From Bacteroidales bacterium (GTDB lineage: Bacteria; Bacteroidota; Bacteroidia; Bacteroidales; F082), in assembly GCA_030690365.1 (NCBI GenBank), contig JAUYGX010000023.1, forward strand, positions 1 through 64,000: a stretch of DNA of 64,000 nucleotides, written 5' to 3'. The position numbers and the translations under genes are program-made. Positions 1-7,439 of this stretch are shown here, in pieces; position 1 is the stretch's first letter, and every line of letters starts with the position of its first letter. The notes under the pieces are model-generated. The model was not told the DNA's origin, ran no database searches, and worked only from the letters and a program-made list of their open reading frames with translations.

Positions 1-31
1 CAGCTTACGGGCCATAAATGAATATTTATTA

Positions 32-310
32 TTAACTGCGTGAAGTAACTTCCACCAAATGGTAGCCAAATTGTGTTTTTACCGGACCTTGAACAGTATT
101 TACCGGGGCACTAAAAACAACAGCGTCAAATTCTTTTACCATCATCCCGGGTGAAAAACTTCCCAGGTCACCACCATTACGTCCTGATGGGCAGCTGGAA
201 TATTTTTTTGCGACTTCGGCAAAATCTGATCCATTTTCGATTTGAGATTTCAACTCCAAACATTTTTCTTCGGTCGACACCAAGATGTGTCGTGCACTGG
301 CTTTAGGCAT
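32..310 (-). CDS. ppiC: Parvulin-type peptidyl-prolyl cis-trans isomerase (PpiC-like)
   Basis: A 92-residue protein made of one complete parvulin domain and nothing else, the same size as E. coli PpiC, a cytoplasmic prolyl isomerase. Hallmarks are the N-terminal ASARHILV strand, the central GGDLGSF loop with the following FSPGMMVKEF segment, and the terminal FGYHLVEV strand with the conserved active-site His. There is no signal peptide, so it should act in the cytoplasm on peptide bonds before proline. It is divergent from pepD and has its own -7 element at 337-344. The start gives a protein that begins right at the domain. The isomerase family is certain; its substrate is unknown. Confidence 0.93.
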   Translation of the reverse strand: MPKASARHILVSTEEKCLELKSQIENGSDFAEVAKKYSSCPSGRNGGDLGSFSPGMMVKEFDAVVFSAPVNTVQGPVKTQFGYHLVEVTSRS

Positions 311-336
311 AGTTTTTTATTTAATAATTTGATCTG

Positions 337-344
337 CAAAAATA
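337..344 (-). promoter_or_regulatory. Bacteroidota -7 element for ppiC
   Basis: TATTTTTG on the minus strand matches TAnnTTTG exactly, 26 bases before the ppiC ATG. TTTG at 360-363 lies upstream but is closer than the usual spacing of about 19-20 bases for a -33 box. Confidence 0.6.
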
Positions 345-406
345 CGGAAAAACAACAAACAAATGTATTTTATGTATTTCAACTGTCACCATCCAAATCA
401 ATTCCA

Positions 407-414
407 TATTTTTG
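407..414 (+). promoter_or_regulatory. Bacteroidota -7 element for pepD
   Basis: TATTTTTG is an exact TAnnTTTG match 18 bases before the chosen pepD ATG. Its last three bases form an in-frame TTG that could be mistaken for a start codon. No clear -33 box is seen. Confidence 0.65.
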
Positions 415-432
415 CCTGAGAAACCTCATTCA

Positions 433-1896
433 ATGAAAAATCCCATCTTAAATCTGGAACCGGCATCGGTCTGGTACTATTTTAACGACATATTAAATAT
501 TCCGCGACCCTCGAAAAAGGAAGAAAAAATCAGGGCTTATCTGCTTGATTTTGGTCAGAAGTATCAACTTGAAACGCTTCAGGATGAAACAGGTAATATC
601 CTCATTCGCAAACCGGCTACGCCAGGTATGGAAAACCGAAAATGGGTGGTTTTACAAAGTCATATCGACATGGTTTGTGAAAAAAACAGCGACAAAGTAC
701 ACGACTTCGACAACGATCCCATTGAAGCCCACATCGAAGGAAACTGGGTAAAGGCAAACGGTACAACTTTGGGTGCCGACGATGGCATCGGCATTGCAGC
801 CCAACTGGCAGTGTTGGCTTCCAATGAAATAGAGCATGGGCCGCTGGAATGTCTTTTTACAGTGGATGAAGAAACCGGTTTAACAGGTGCTTTTGGCCTG
901 CAATCCGGATTTTTGAAAAGCTCCATCCTGCTCAACCTCGATTCTGAAGATGAAGGCCAGCTTTTTATCGGTTGTGCCGGAGGACAGGATACCCTGGCCT
1001 GGCTGCCCTATGACTACGAGCCGGAACCCGAAAACGCCACCGCCTTTAAAATAATGGTTTCCGGATTAACCGGAGGTCATTCGGGAGATGACATCAATAA
1101 AGGACGAGGCAACGCCAACAAAATCCTGAACAGATTTCTGTGGGAAAACCTGATGCAGTTTGATCTGAAACTGAGTGAATTTGATGGAGGTAACCTTCGG
1201 AATGCCATTGCACGTGAAGCCTTTGCTGTTGTGGTGATACCGGAAGAAAAAAACACAGAATTCACTCAAAAATTAACCGAATTTAAAAATACCGTCAAAG
1301 CTGAGTTTTCGGTTACCGAACCCGGATTGGATATCCAAATTCATGAAGTGGACGTTCCTGAAAAAGTGATTGACGATGAATCGTTTTTCTACCTTACCAA
1401 TGCCATTTATGGCTGTCCTCACGGCGTACTGGCCATGTCGCCCAGCCTGGAGAATTTTGTTGAAACCTCCACCAACCTGGCTTCGGTTAAATTTCAGGAT
1501 GGGGAGATCCAAATCACCACAAGTCAACGCAGTTCGGTGGAGTCGGAAAAAATGGATGCCACCAACATGGTAACGGCCGTATTTAAAATGGCAGGCGCCC
1601 GCATTAAAACCTCCGAAGGTTATCCTGGTTGGAAACCAAACCCGGATTCGCCCATTGTGGCCTTGTCGGCAAAATCGTACAAAAAATTGTTTAACACCGA
1701 ACCCGAAGTGCTGGCTATCCACGCCGGTCTCGAATGTGGTTTGATTGGAGATAAATACCCTCAAATGGATATGATTTCGTTTGGTCCCACCATCAAAGGG
1801 GCACATTCACCCGACGAACGACTTGATATTGAAAGTACTGTGAAATTTTGGAATCTATTGATTGAGGTGTTAATAAACATTCCGGTTCAAAAATAA
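433..1896 (+). CDS. pepD: Aminoacyl-histidine dipeptidase / peptidase D (M20C)
   Basis: A 487-residue M20 zinc dipeptidase, close to the 485 residues of E. coli PepD, which splits Xaa-His and other dipeptides in the cytoplasm. Metal-site motifs are visible in order: LQSHIDMV (first His-x-Asp), TTLGADDGIG (bridging Asp), TVDEETGLTGA (general base Glu-Glu), NLDSED, and GAHSPDE near the C-terminus (last metal His). GLTGGHSGDDI in the middle begins the lid domain. The frame stays open back to a TTG at 412, but that TTG lies inside the -7 box, so the ATG at 433 is chosen. The gene appears to be transcribed alone. Confidence 0.95.
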   Translation: MKNPILNLEPASVWYYFNDILNIPRPSKKEEKIRAYLLDFGQKYQLETLQDETGNILIRKPATPGMENRKWVVLQSHIDMVCEKNSDKVHDFDNDPIEAHIEGNWVKANGTTLGADDGIGIAAQLAVLASNEIEHGPLECLFTVDEETGLTGAFGLQSGFLKSSILLNLDSEDEGQLFIGCAGGQDTLAWLPYDYEPEPENATAFKIMVSGLTGGHSGDDINKGRGNANKILNRFLWENLMQFDLKLSEFDGGNLRNAIAREAFAVVVIPEEKNTEFTQKLTEFKNTVKAEFSVTEPGLDIQIHEVDVPEKVIDDESFFYLTNAIYGCPHGVLAMSPSLENFVETSTNLASVKFQDGEIQITTSQRSSVESEKMDATNMVTAVFKMAGARIKTSEGYPGWKPNPDSPIVALSAKSYKKLFNTEPEVLAIHAGLECGLIGDKYPQMDMISFGPTIKGAHSPDERLDIESTVKFWNLLIEVLINIPVQK

Positions 1897-1979
1897 AAAG
1901 AGGTTTAAAGATATTCAATGAAAATAAAAATCAATTCATAGGTAAAAACACCGCTATTGATTATTAAAATGAAATTGGA

Positions 1980-1987
1980 TACCTTTG
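1980..1987 (+). promoter_or_regulatory. Bacteroidota promoter of the 94-residue protein
   Basis: TACCTTTG matches TAnnTTTG exactly. TTG at 1957-1959, 20 bases upstream, fits the -33 box. The predicted start of transcription is about 28 bases before the ATG at 2023. Confidence 0.65.
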
Positions 1988-2022
1988 ACCTCGTTTACTA
2001 ATCGGCTAAACTATCTGTCAGC

Positions 2023-2307
2023 ATGGAAATACATATTCGATTTTTTAAACCTATCCTCATTGCCATTGCAGTTGGAATTTGGGTTATTGTTTTTCAAAAT
2101 GCGGGAATTATCCCACAGGCTTTTCCTCAACGAATGGTAGCTGATACAGCGATTCTGGTTACTGGTGAGGTGGACGTGCTCAACACAGTATTTATCAAAG
2201 GATCAGTAGATGCCAACATCGAAAGCATCAATGGCTACTCAAAATTTTACAAAGATCCGCGCACCGGAGAATATTATGTGATTCCGGTAACTGATCCTTA
2301 CCAATAA
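2023..2307 (+). CDS. Small membrane-anchored protein, unknown function
   Basis: A 94-residue protein I do not recognise. Residues 8-25 form one hydrophobic segment (ILIAIAVGIWVIVF), either an uncleaved anchor or an atypical signal. The remaining 65 residues are soluble and mixed in charge, with a beta-rich look (DTAILVTGEVDVLNTVFIKGSVDANIE) and a Tyr-rich end. With the N-terminus inside, the body would face the periplasm. A good -7/-33 promoter lies upstream, and codon use resembles the neighbouring genes, so it is probably real. Nothing nearby shows its role; it stands alone between pepD and the TPR regulator. Confidence 0.7.
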   Translation: MEIHIRFFKPILIAIAVGIWVIVFQNAGIIPQAFPQRMVADTAILVTGEVDVLNTVFIKGSVDANIESINGYSKFYKDPRTGEYYVIPVTDPYQ

Positions 2308-2416
2308 ATGCTGGTACGCGATCAACAAGAAACCAACCGCACGCTTATTTTTAAACATTTCCCATTTATCTCTTTAGTAGTATCCATACGGATAGGTGAA
2401 TTCAATTAGATTTCGC

Positions 2417-2424
2417 TACATTTG
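2417..2424 (+). promoter_or_regulatory. Bacteroidota -7 element for the TPR/HTH regulator
   Basis: TACATTTG matches TAnnTTTG exactly, 24 bases before the ATG at 2449. Its final TTG (2422-2424) is in frame with the gene. Confidence 0.6.
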
Positions 2425-2448
2425 CCTCTTTGTAAGCAAGAAAAAACA

Positions 2449-4242
2449 ATGTGTCGAAAGGGTCGAAAGATTTTATTACTGCTTATTTCAATGATGTGTT
2501 CAGATATTGTTACCTGGGCGCAGGATTCTACTTTAGCTGAATTAAACACCCAATTAGCACGGGTAACCGATAGTTTACAAAAGGTTTACCTGCTGAATCA
2601 AATGGCCAACGAACTTAAGCTCACCGATATTGATAAGGCGTTGTATTTCAACAAAAAAGCATTGAAACTGGCCAATCAGGTTAAATCGCCCGATGCCTGT
2701 GGGGTAACCAACGAATTGATGGGTGAATTATTTGATATAAAAAATAATATTCAGCCATCCATCAATTATTATTTGATTAGTGCCAAGATTTTTGAAGGTC
2801 GAAACCAGCCCGACAAGCTCAGTTCCATTTACGGAAAATTGGGCATGCTTTATTACCGAAACAACTACGATCTGGAACAAACACTCGAATATTTCAGGAA
2901 ATCACTGGATTTTGCTATCTTGAGTAAAGATAAAGAGCTGATTGGCGAAGCCTATAACCGCATTGGAAGTATTTTTTTCGATCAGGGAAATCTGGAAGAA
3001 TCGTATCAGTATTTCGTGAAAGCACTCGACATATTTAAATCGGTGAACCATCAGGCCGGCATTGCAAAAGCACTAAATAACCTGGGAGAAATTCATCGGA
3101 TAAAAAATGAAAACAAAAAGGCCCTTGATTATTACGAAAAAAGTTTGACTATCAACCAGGAACTCGGATTATCCGACAGAGTTGCGACCAATTATCAAAA
3201 TATTGGCCTTATTTATAGTAAACAAGGTGATGTAAAAAAGTCGTTCGACTATTATGAGAAAAGTCTTGACATCTACAATCACACCAACAATGCCGAAGCA
3301 AAAATAAAACTACAAGTACTTATGGGCCGCGAATACCTGATTTCGGGAATGTTCGACCAGGCAAAAGAAACCCTGACCTCTGCCTACAAACAGGCCAGTG
3401 TAAAAAGTAAATGGATTCAAATCTGCAATGCGGCCGAGGGGCTTAGTGAAGTGTATGAGGCTACCGGACAACCGGCCAAAGCCTTGTTTTATTTTAAGAC
3501 GTATGCCCGGTATACCGACTCCATCAATTTGAAACAAAAATCAGATATGGCCATGGAGTTGCAATCCAGGTTTCTTAATAACATCAAAGACAAAGAGATA
3601 AAATTAAAAGACACAGAAATTTTACTTTTAAATAACGAAAAAGAAATAGACAACCTCAAGTTTAATTTGCTGATTATAAGCATAATTGCTATTGTCATTA
3701 TCACGGTAATTACCATTATGCGTACCAGTGGTAAAATAAAAAAAGAGAGATTGGTTCGTGAAAAAGATACGCTGCTGCACAAAACCCAGCAGGAATTGAT
3801 GCGTATTGAGTTGAAAAGCAAAGACAACGATTTGATGAACTTTGCGCTTCATCTGGTACAGAAAAATGAAGTGCTCAAGCAAATTAAAACCGAACTCAAA
3901 GGTATTTCATCCACCCATGACCAGGAAACCAATAAAAAGGTCAGGGATTTATCCATCCACATTCAACAAAACCTTCAAATACAACAAGAAATCGATGAGT
4001 TTCAGGCAAAAGTTGATCAAACCTATGATGACTTCTTTAAAAAATTAAAAAACAGGTTTCCATCGCTTACGAAAAATGAGGAACGTCTGTGTGCATTGCT
4101 GCGTCTCAACCTCAGCACCAAAGAAATTGCCACCTTAAACAGCACCTCTGTAAAGGCCGTAGAAATGAGCCGATACCGACTCAGGAAAAAATGTGAATTG
4201 GATAACAGTGAAGGTCTTCCTGAGTACTTGCGGAATATTTAA
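2449..4242 (+). CDS. Membrane-tethered TPR sensor with LuxR-type HTH output
   Basis: A 597-residue one-component regulator of a type common in Bacteroidota. Residues 1-25 are a signal peptide ending WAQ. About residues 30-370 are TPR repeats (recurring motifs such as A.ALNNLGEIHR.KNENKKAL and NYQNIGLIYSKQGD), expected in the periplasm. Residues 405-427 form one very hydrophobic TM helix, followed by a long charged coiled coil (to about 530) and a C-terminal helix-turn-helix (about 537-590, LTKNEERLCALLRLNLSTKEIA then VEMSRYRLRKK). The HTH is on the cytoplasmic side, so periplasmic protein binding could be relayed directly to DNA. Targets are unknown; the ECF sigma gene follows after 195 bases with its own promoter. 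The ATG at 2449 is chosen because it gives a proper signal peptide. Confidence 0.85.
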   Translation: MCRKGRKILLLLISMMCSDIVTWAQDSTLAELNTQLARVTDSLQKVYLLNQMANELKLTDIDKALYFNKKALKLANQVKSPDACGVTNELMGELFDIKNNIQPSINYYLISAKIFEGRNQPDKLSSIYGKLGMLYYRNNYDLEQTLEYFRKSLDFAILSKDKELIGEAYNRIGSIFFDQGNLEESYQYFVKALDIFKSVNHQAGIAKALNNLGEIHRIKNENKKALDYYEKSLTINQELGLSDRVATNYQNIGLIYSKQGDVKKSFDYYEKSLDIYNHTNNAEAKIKLQVLMGREYLISGMFDQAKETLTSAYKQASVKSKWIQICNAAEGLSEVYEATGQPAKALFYFKTYARYTDSINLKQKSDMAMELQSRFLNNIKDKEIKLKDTEILLLNNEKEIDNLKFNLLIISIIAIVIITVITIMRTSGKIKKERLVREKDTLLHKTQQELMRIELKSKDNDLMNFALHLVQKNEVLKQIKTELKGISSTHDQETNKKVRDLSIHIQQNLQIQQEIDEFQAKVDQTYDDFFKKLKNRFPSLTKNEERLCALLRLNLSTKEIATLNSTSVKAVEMSRYRLRKKCELDNSEGLPEYLRNI

Positions 4243-4398
4243 ATCTCCATTTGTAGATGCGCCTGATTACATATCACTCTGATTACATGTTTTTTAATTT
4301 TATTGATGTAGTAGTGTGCTTATTTATATAAATTACCAATAATCGTATTGTAGAAGCCATGTAGAAAAGACAAATCAGAAAAGACAAAGTTATTACCC

Positions 4399-4406
4399 TA
4401 TTTTTG
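4399..4406 (+). promoter_or_regulatory. Bacteroidota -7 element for the ECF sigma gene
   Basis: TATTTTTG matches TAnnTTTG exactly, 31 bases before the ATG at 4438. No convincing -33 box is seen. Confidence 0.55.
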
Positions 4407-4437
4407 GCCAAAATTATTTAAAATTTGAGACAATCAA

Positions 4438-5028
4438 ATGGTAATAACTGAAACACCCCTGGATTTTGGCCTGATAGAAAGATGCCTTAAAAAAGACCGC
4501 AAGGCTCAGTACGAGTTTTACGAAAAATACGCACCTAAACTATATGGCATTTGTTTGAGATATGCAAAAACCGTCATCGATGCCGAAGATATTCTACAGG
4601 ATGGGTTTATCAAGGTATTTCGCTATTTGGGTGATTACCGCGGCGAAGGTTCTTTTGAAGGGTGGTTAAGAAAGATTATGGTGACTACAGCCATGAACTA
4701 TTACAAGAAGAAAAACCTGGTGAGCAAAGACGTTGAACCCGAAACCATCCGCATTCCGGTACACAACGACCATGAGATTGTATCGGCCATGTCGCACCAG
4801 GAATTACTGCGCTTTATTTTTGAATTGCCCGACGGATACAGAACGGTTTTTAACCTCAACACCATCGAAGGATACTCGCATAAAGAAATCGGTGAGATGA
4901 TGCATATCTCGGTAAACACCTCCAAATCGCAACTTTCAAGGGCAAAAAGTTCACTCAGGAAGCGAATTGATCTTCTGTTTAAACAAGAGGAATCAATGAT
5001 GCAATTTCAAACAGCTACCTGCTATTAA
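4438..5028 (+). CDS. ECF-type RNA polymerase sigma factor
   Basis: A 196-residue sigma-70 family protein with the two-domain layout of extracytoplasmic-function factors. Sigma-2 covers about residues 20-95 (YEKYAPKLYGICLRY, AEDILQDGFIKVFRYL, then SFEGWLRKIMVTTAMNYYKKK for -10 recognition). Sigma-4 covers about 120-180 (LPDGYRTVFNLNTIEGYSHKEIGEMM with the second HTH helix NTSKSQLSRAKSSLRK). A 15-residue tail, QEESMMQFQTATCY, follows. These factors guide RNA polymerase to envelope or stress promoters and are usually held by an anti-sigma factor. No anti-sigma gene is next to it: upstream is the TPR/HTH regulator and downstream a terminator, then a transporter. The regulon is unknown. Confidence 0.92.
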   Translation: MVITETPLDFGLIERCLKKDRKAQYEFYEKYAPKLYGICLRYAKTVIDAEDILQDGFIKVFRYLGDYRGEGSFEGWLRKIMVTTAMNYYKKKNLVSKDVEPETIRIPVHNDHEIVSAMSHQELLRFIFELPDGYRTVFNLNTIEGYSHKEIGEMMHISVNTSKSQLSRAKSSLRKRIDLLFKQEESMMQFQTATCY

Positions 5029-5136
5029 TAGATAAAAGCATTAAAAAACCAATACTACAATAATTGCCAGACTACCCGAAATCAATTAAAGGAAGAAGAT
5101 CTGTGAGTAAACTATATCTTTCAGCCAAACTATATC

Positions 5137-5171
5137 AAAAATCCGGGTAACCAATGGCCCGGATTTTTTTT
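5137..5171 (+). terminator. Rho-independent terminator after the ECF sigma gene
   Basis: AATCCGGG (5140-5147) pairs with CCCGGATT (5158-5165) across a 10-base loop and is followed by a run of T. It ends the sigma-factor transcript before the transporter promoter. Confidence 0.8.
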
Positions 5172-5227
5172 ATTGGGAAAATAAGTACAAAATCCGCCAT
5201 GGACAAGCTTCTGTAACCAAAGAATTT

Positions 5228-5235
5228 TATCTTTG
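5228..5235 (+). promoter_or_regulatory. Bacteroidota -7 element for the FucP-like transporter
   Basis: TATCTTTG matches TAnnTTTG exactly, 55 bases before the chosen ATG at 5291. Confidence 0.55.
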
Positions 5236-5290
5236 TTTATCTTTTAAATTAAATTGTTTGCTCAATCAAAAAGCACCAAAACCAAATCAA

Positions 5291-6553
5291 ATGAACCAAA
5301 ACCAGAAAAAAGGAAGCGGGCTATCCATTGCCATTATTGGCTTGTTATTTTTTATTTTCGGATTTGTAACCTGGCTTAACGGCATCCTTATCCCCTACTT
5401 AAAAATTGCCTGTGAACTCACAAATTTTCAGGCTATGTTTGTGGCTTTTGCCTTTTATATCTCCTATACGGTGATGGCACTTCCTTCTGCATGGGTGTTG
5501 AAAAAAACAGGTTTTAAAAATGGTATGATGGTAGGGTTATTGGTGATGGCTGTAGGAACCATTCTTTTTATTCCGGCAGCTTATACCAGGTTGTACGGCC
5601 TCTTTTTATTGGGCTTGTTTATCATGGGTACTGGTTTGGCGGTGTTGCAAACGGCCTCCAATCCATACATTATCATTATCGGCCCCGTCGAATCGGCTGC
5701 CAAACGCATCAGCATTATGGGAATTGCCAACAAAGTTGCCGGCATGCTGGCACCGCTAATACTGGCTTACTTTATCCTCAACGATGGCGATGAATTTGTG
5801 GCCAGCCTCTCTGGACTGGATGAAACAGCAAAAAATCTGCAACTTGACATCCTCTCACAGCGTGTGATCATGCCCTATTTGGTGATGACAGTCGTTTTGG
5901 TGCTTTTAGGCATAGGCATCCGTTTTTCACCCCTTCCCGAAATTGAAAACGAACAAGAAGAAGTTATTGAATCAGATACAAAAACCAAAACCAACATTTT
6001 TCAGTTTCCCAACCTGGTTCTGGGAGTTCTGGCTTTGTTCCTGTATGTTGGTGTAGAAGTAATTGCCGGGGATACAATCATTCGCTATGGTATGTCGCTG
6101 GGTTTCCCCATCGATCAGGCTAAGATGTTTACTTCATTTACCCTTGCCGGGATGATTATTGGTTACCTGCTGGGGATTGCTTTGATTCCAAAATATGTCA
6201 GCCAGCAAAAAGCACTGGCTGTGTCTGCGGTTTTGGGGATCATTTTGAGTCTGAGTGTTTTATTCGGTTCTCCCCTGATTTCAGTCACCTCAGTGGCTTT
6301 GCTTGGATTGGCCAATGCGCTGGTATGGCCTGCCATCTGGCCCCTGGCCATTCATGGCTTGGGCAAGTTTATCAAAACCGGGTCGGCCATGTTGATTATG
6401 GCCATTGCCGGTGGTGCCATGCTTCCTTTACTTTGGGGACAATTATCGGATATGTTTTCTCCGCAACAAGCCTATTGGGTGCTTATTCCATGCTATTTGG
6501 TCATTTACCTTTATGCCATTAGGTGGCACAAAATGACCTCCTGGAGACGATAA
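5291..6553 (+). CDS. MFS sugar:H+ symporter, FucP/GluP (FHS) family
   Basis: A 420-residue inner-membrane transporter with about 12 hydrophobic segments. The N-terminal FIFGFVTWLNGILIPYLKIACELTNFQA is typical of the fucose/glucose-galactose:proton symporter group, as is the QTASNPYIIIIGP stretch at the end of helix 4. A charged loop near residues 225-240 (ENEQEEVIESDTKTKT) separates the two six-helix halves. Family members import L-fucose, glucose, galactose or N-acetylglucosamine; the sequence alone does not say which. No catabolic gene is next to it. An in-frame TTG at 5258 would add a 11-residue charged extension and is rejected in favour of the ATG at 5291. Confidence 0.88.
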   Translation: MNQNQKKGSGLSIAIIGLLFFIFGFVTWLNGILIPYLKIACELTNFQAMFVAFAFYISYTVMALPSAWVLKKTGFKNGMMVGLLVMAVGTILFIPAAYTRLYGLFLLGLFIMGTGLAVLQTASNPYIIIIGPVESAAKRISIMGIANKVAGMLAPLILAYFILNDGDEFVASLSGLDETAKNLQLDILSQRVIMPYLVMTVVLVLLGIGIRFSPLPEIENEQEEVIESDTKTKTNIFQFPNLVLGVLALFLYVGVEVIAGDTIIRYGMSLGFPIDQAKMFTSFTLAGMIIGYLLGIALIPKYVSQQKALAVSAVLGIILSLSVLFGSPLISVTSVALLGLANALVWPAIWPLAIHGLGKFIKTGSAMLIMAIAGGAMLPLLWGQLSDMFSPQQAYWVLIPCYLVIYLYAIRWHKMTSWRR

Positions 6554-6580
6554 ATATTGAAAATCTGAAATAACAATATC

Positions 6581-6787
6581 ATGAAAATGGTCAACACTTC
6601 CCTGCTTTCGTCTGACGAGTGCATGGGAATTCAAATCAATGGATTGATCCATTGCAACCGCATCAACTGTAAGTGGAAGGGCATCAGTGCCTGTTCGGGA
6701 ATCAACATTATCCTGACCGGACGAAACTCGAAAGGTTATCGCATCGGGCAAAATGGGTTGATTGAAAGCGACCGTACAACAGCCTGA
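6581..6787 (+). CDS. Small four-cysteine protein, unknown function
   Basis: A 68-residue protein I do not recognise. It starts 27 bases after the transporter stop, so it may share that transcript. Four Cys (residues 14, 25, 30 and 38) lie in the first 40 residues, in the pattern ECMG-x-CNRINC-x-ACSG, followed by a strand-rich, Gly-rich second half (INIILTGRNSKGYRIGQNGLIE). There is no signal peptide or TM segment. Codon choice (many atc, ctg, gcc, cgc) resembles nearby real genes, which argues against a chance frame. A minus-strand frame covering the same bases lacks these features. The Cys spacing could suggest a small metal site, but this is a guess. Confidence 0.55.
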   Translation: MKMVNTSLLSSDECMGIQINGLIHCNRINCKWKGISACSGINIILTGRNSKGYRIGQNGLIESDRTTA

Positions 6788-6911
6788 CAATCTGCCCGGG
6801 CGGCACTTTGGTGAAGCAAGTGAATGTAACAGTCTACGGGCTATGCCCGACCAACTTATTACTTCTGAAATAAAACAACCAACAATTCATTTCCTGATAA
6901 AAGAATAAGAC

Positions 6912-6919
6912 TATCTTTG
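6912..6919 (+). promoter_or_regulatory. Bacteroidota -7 element for the marR efflux operon
   Basis: TATCTTTG matches TAnnTTTG exactly, 31 bases before the marR ATG and immediately upstream of the palindrome at 6928-6945. Confidence 0.65.
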
Positions 6920-6927
6920 CCCTCTTT

Positions 6928-6945
6928 TAGATGCATATACAACTA
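6928..6945 (+). promoter_or_regulatory. Candidate MarR operator (18-bp imperfect palindrome)
   Basis: TAGATGCATATACAACTA is an inverted repeat centred between 6936 and 6937, with 14 of 18 positions symmetric. It lies between the -7 box and the marR ATG and covers the expected transcription start. MarR dimers bind palindromes of this length, usually in their own promoter, so autorepression of the efflux operon is the simplest reading (inference). Confidence 0.5.
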
Positions 6946-6950
6946 ATTAA

Positions 6951-7412
6951 ATGAACTTTTCAGAAACTGATTATATTGGTAAATGGATAGGAATCAGTGC
7001 GCACAGAATGGGTAACCTCATTACCCGCATGCTTCATATCCATGGATTTGGACTCACCCACGAGCAGCTAATTTTGCTTAAAGTGATTTCATGCTTCGAA
7101 GGTATTAGTCAGAAAGACCTGGCAATCAAGCTCGACCGTGATAAAACATCCATCGCCCGTTCGATAGATACACTGGAGAAAAACCACAAGGTTGTCAGGA
7201 TTAATGTGGCTGGCGACAAGCGCGTTAACAACCTTTACCTCACGAAAGACGGACATCAGCTAATGGAAGATATTCACCCATTGTTTAACCAGTTAACCGC
7301 AGAACTTACCAAGGACTTTACCCATGAAGAAACCAAAGCTTTGCAATGCTCGCTTCAAAAAATAATACAAAATATTAACAACATAGAAATTCAGTTGCAT
7401 ACACAACAATAA
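6951..7412 (+). CDS. MarR-family transcriptional regulator of the efflux operon
   Basis: A 153-residue winged-helix regulator with the MarR fold. The N-terminal dimerisation helix holds RMGNLITRMLHIHGFGLTHEQLILLKVIS. The recognition helix region is about residues 55-85 (GISQKDLAIKLDRDKTSIARSIDTLEKNHKVVR), the wing is VAGDKRVNNLYLTKDGHQLM, and the C-terminal helices complete the dimer arm. Such proteins usually repress a neighbouring drug exporter until a phenolic or other small ligand binds. Here it is the first gene of a marR-adaptor-RND-TolC operon (27 bases to the adaptor), next to a fitting palindrome. Family certain; ligand unknown. Confidence 0.92.
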   Translation: MNFSETDYIGKWIGISAHRMGNLITRMLHIHGFGLTHEQLILLKVISCFEGISQKDLAIKLDRDKTSIARSIDTLEKNHKVVRINVAGDKRVNNLYLTKDGHQLMEDIHPLFNQLTAELTKDFTHEETKALQCSLQKIIQNINNIEIQLHTQQ

Positions 7413-7439
7413 TCAACAACAATTATATAAAATATCCCT

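Noticed and set aside
412-432. TTG start giving a 494-residue PepD
   Set aside because: The TTG is the end of the -7 promoter element, so it would not be transcribed; the ATG at 433 gives the normal length.
6443-6790. Minus-strand open frame of 115 codons across the end of the FucP-like gene
   Set aside because: It covers both the transporter end and the small four-Cys protein; it lacks a promoter and any known motif.
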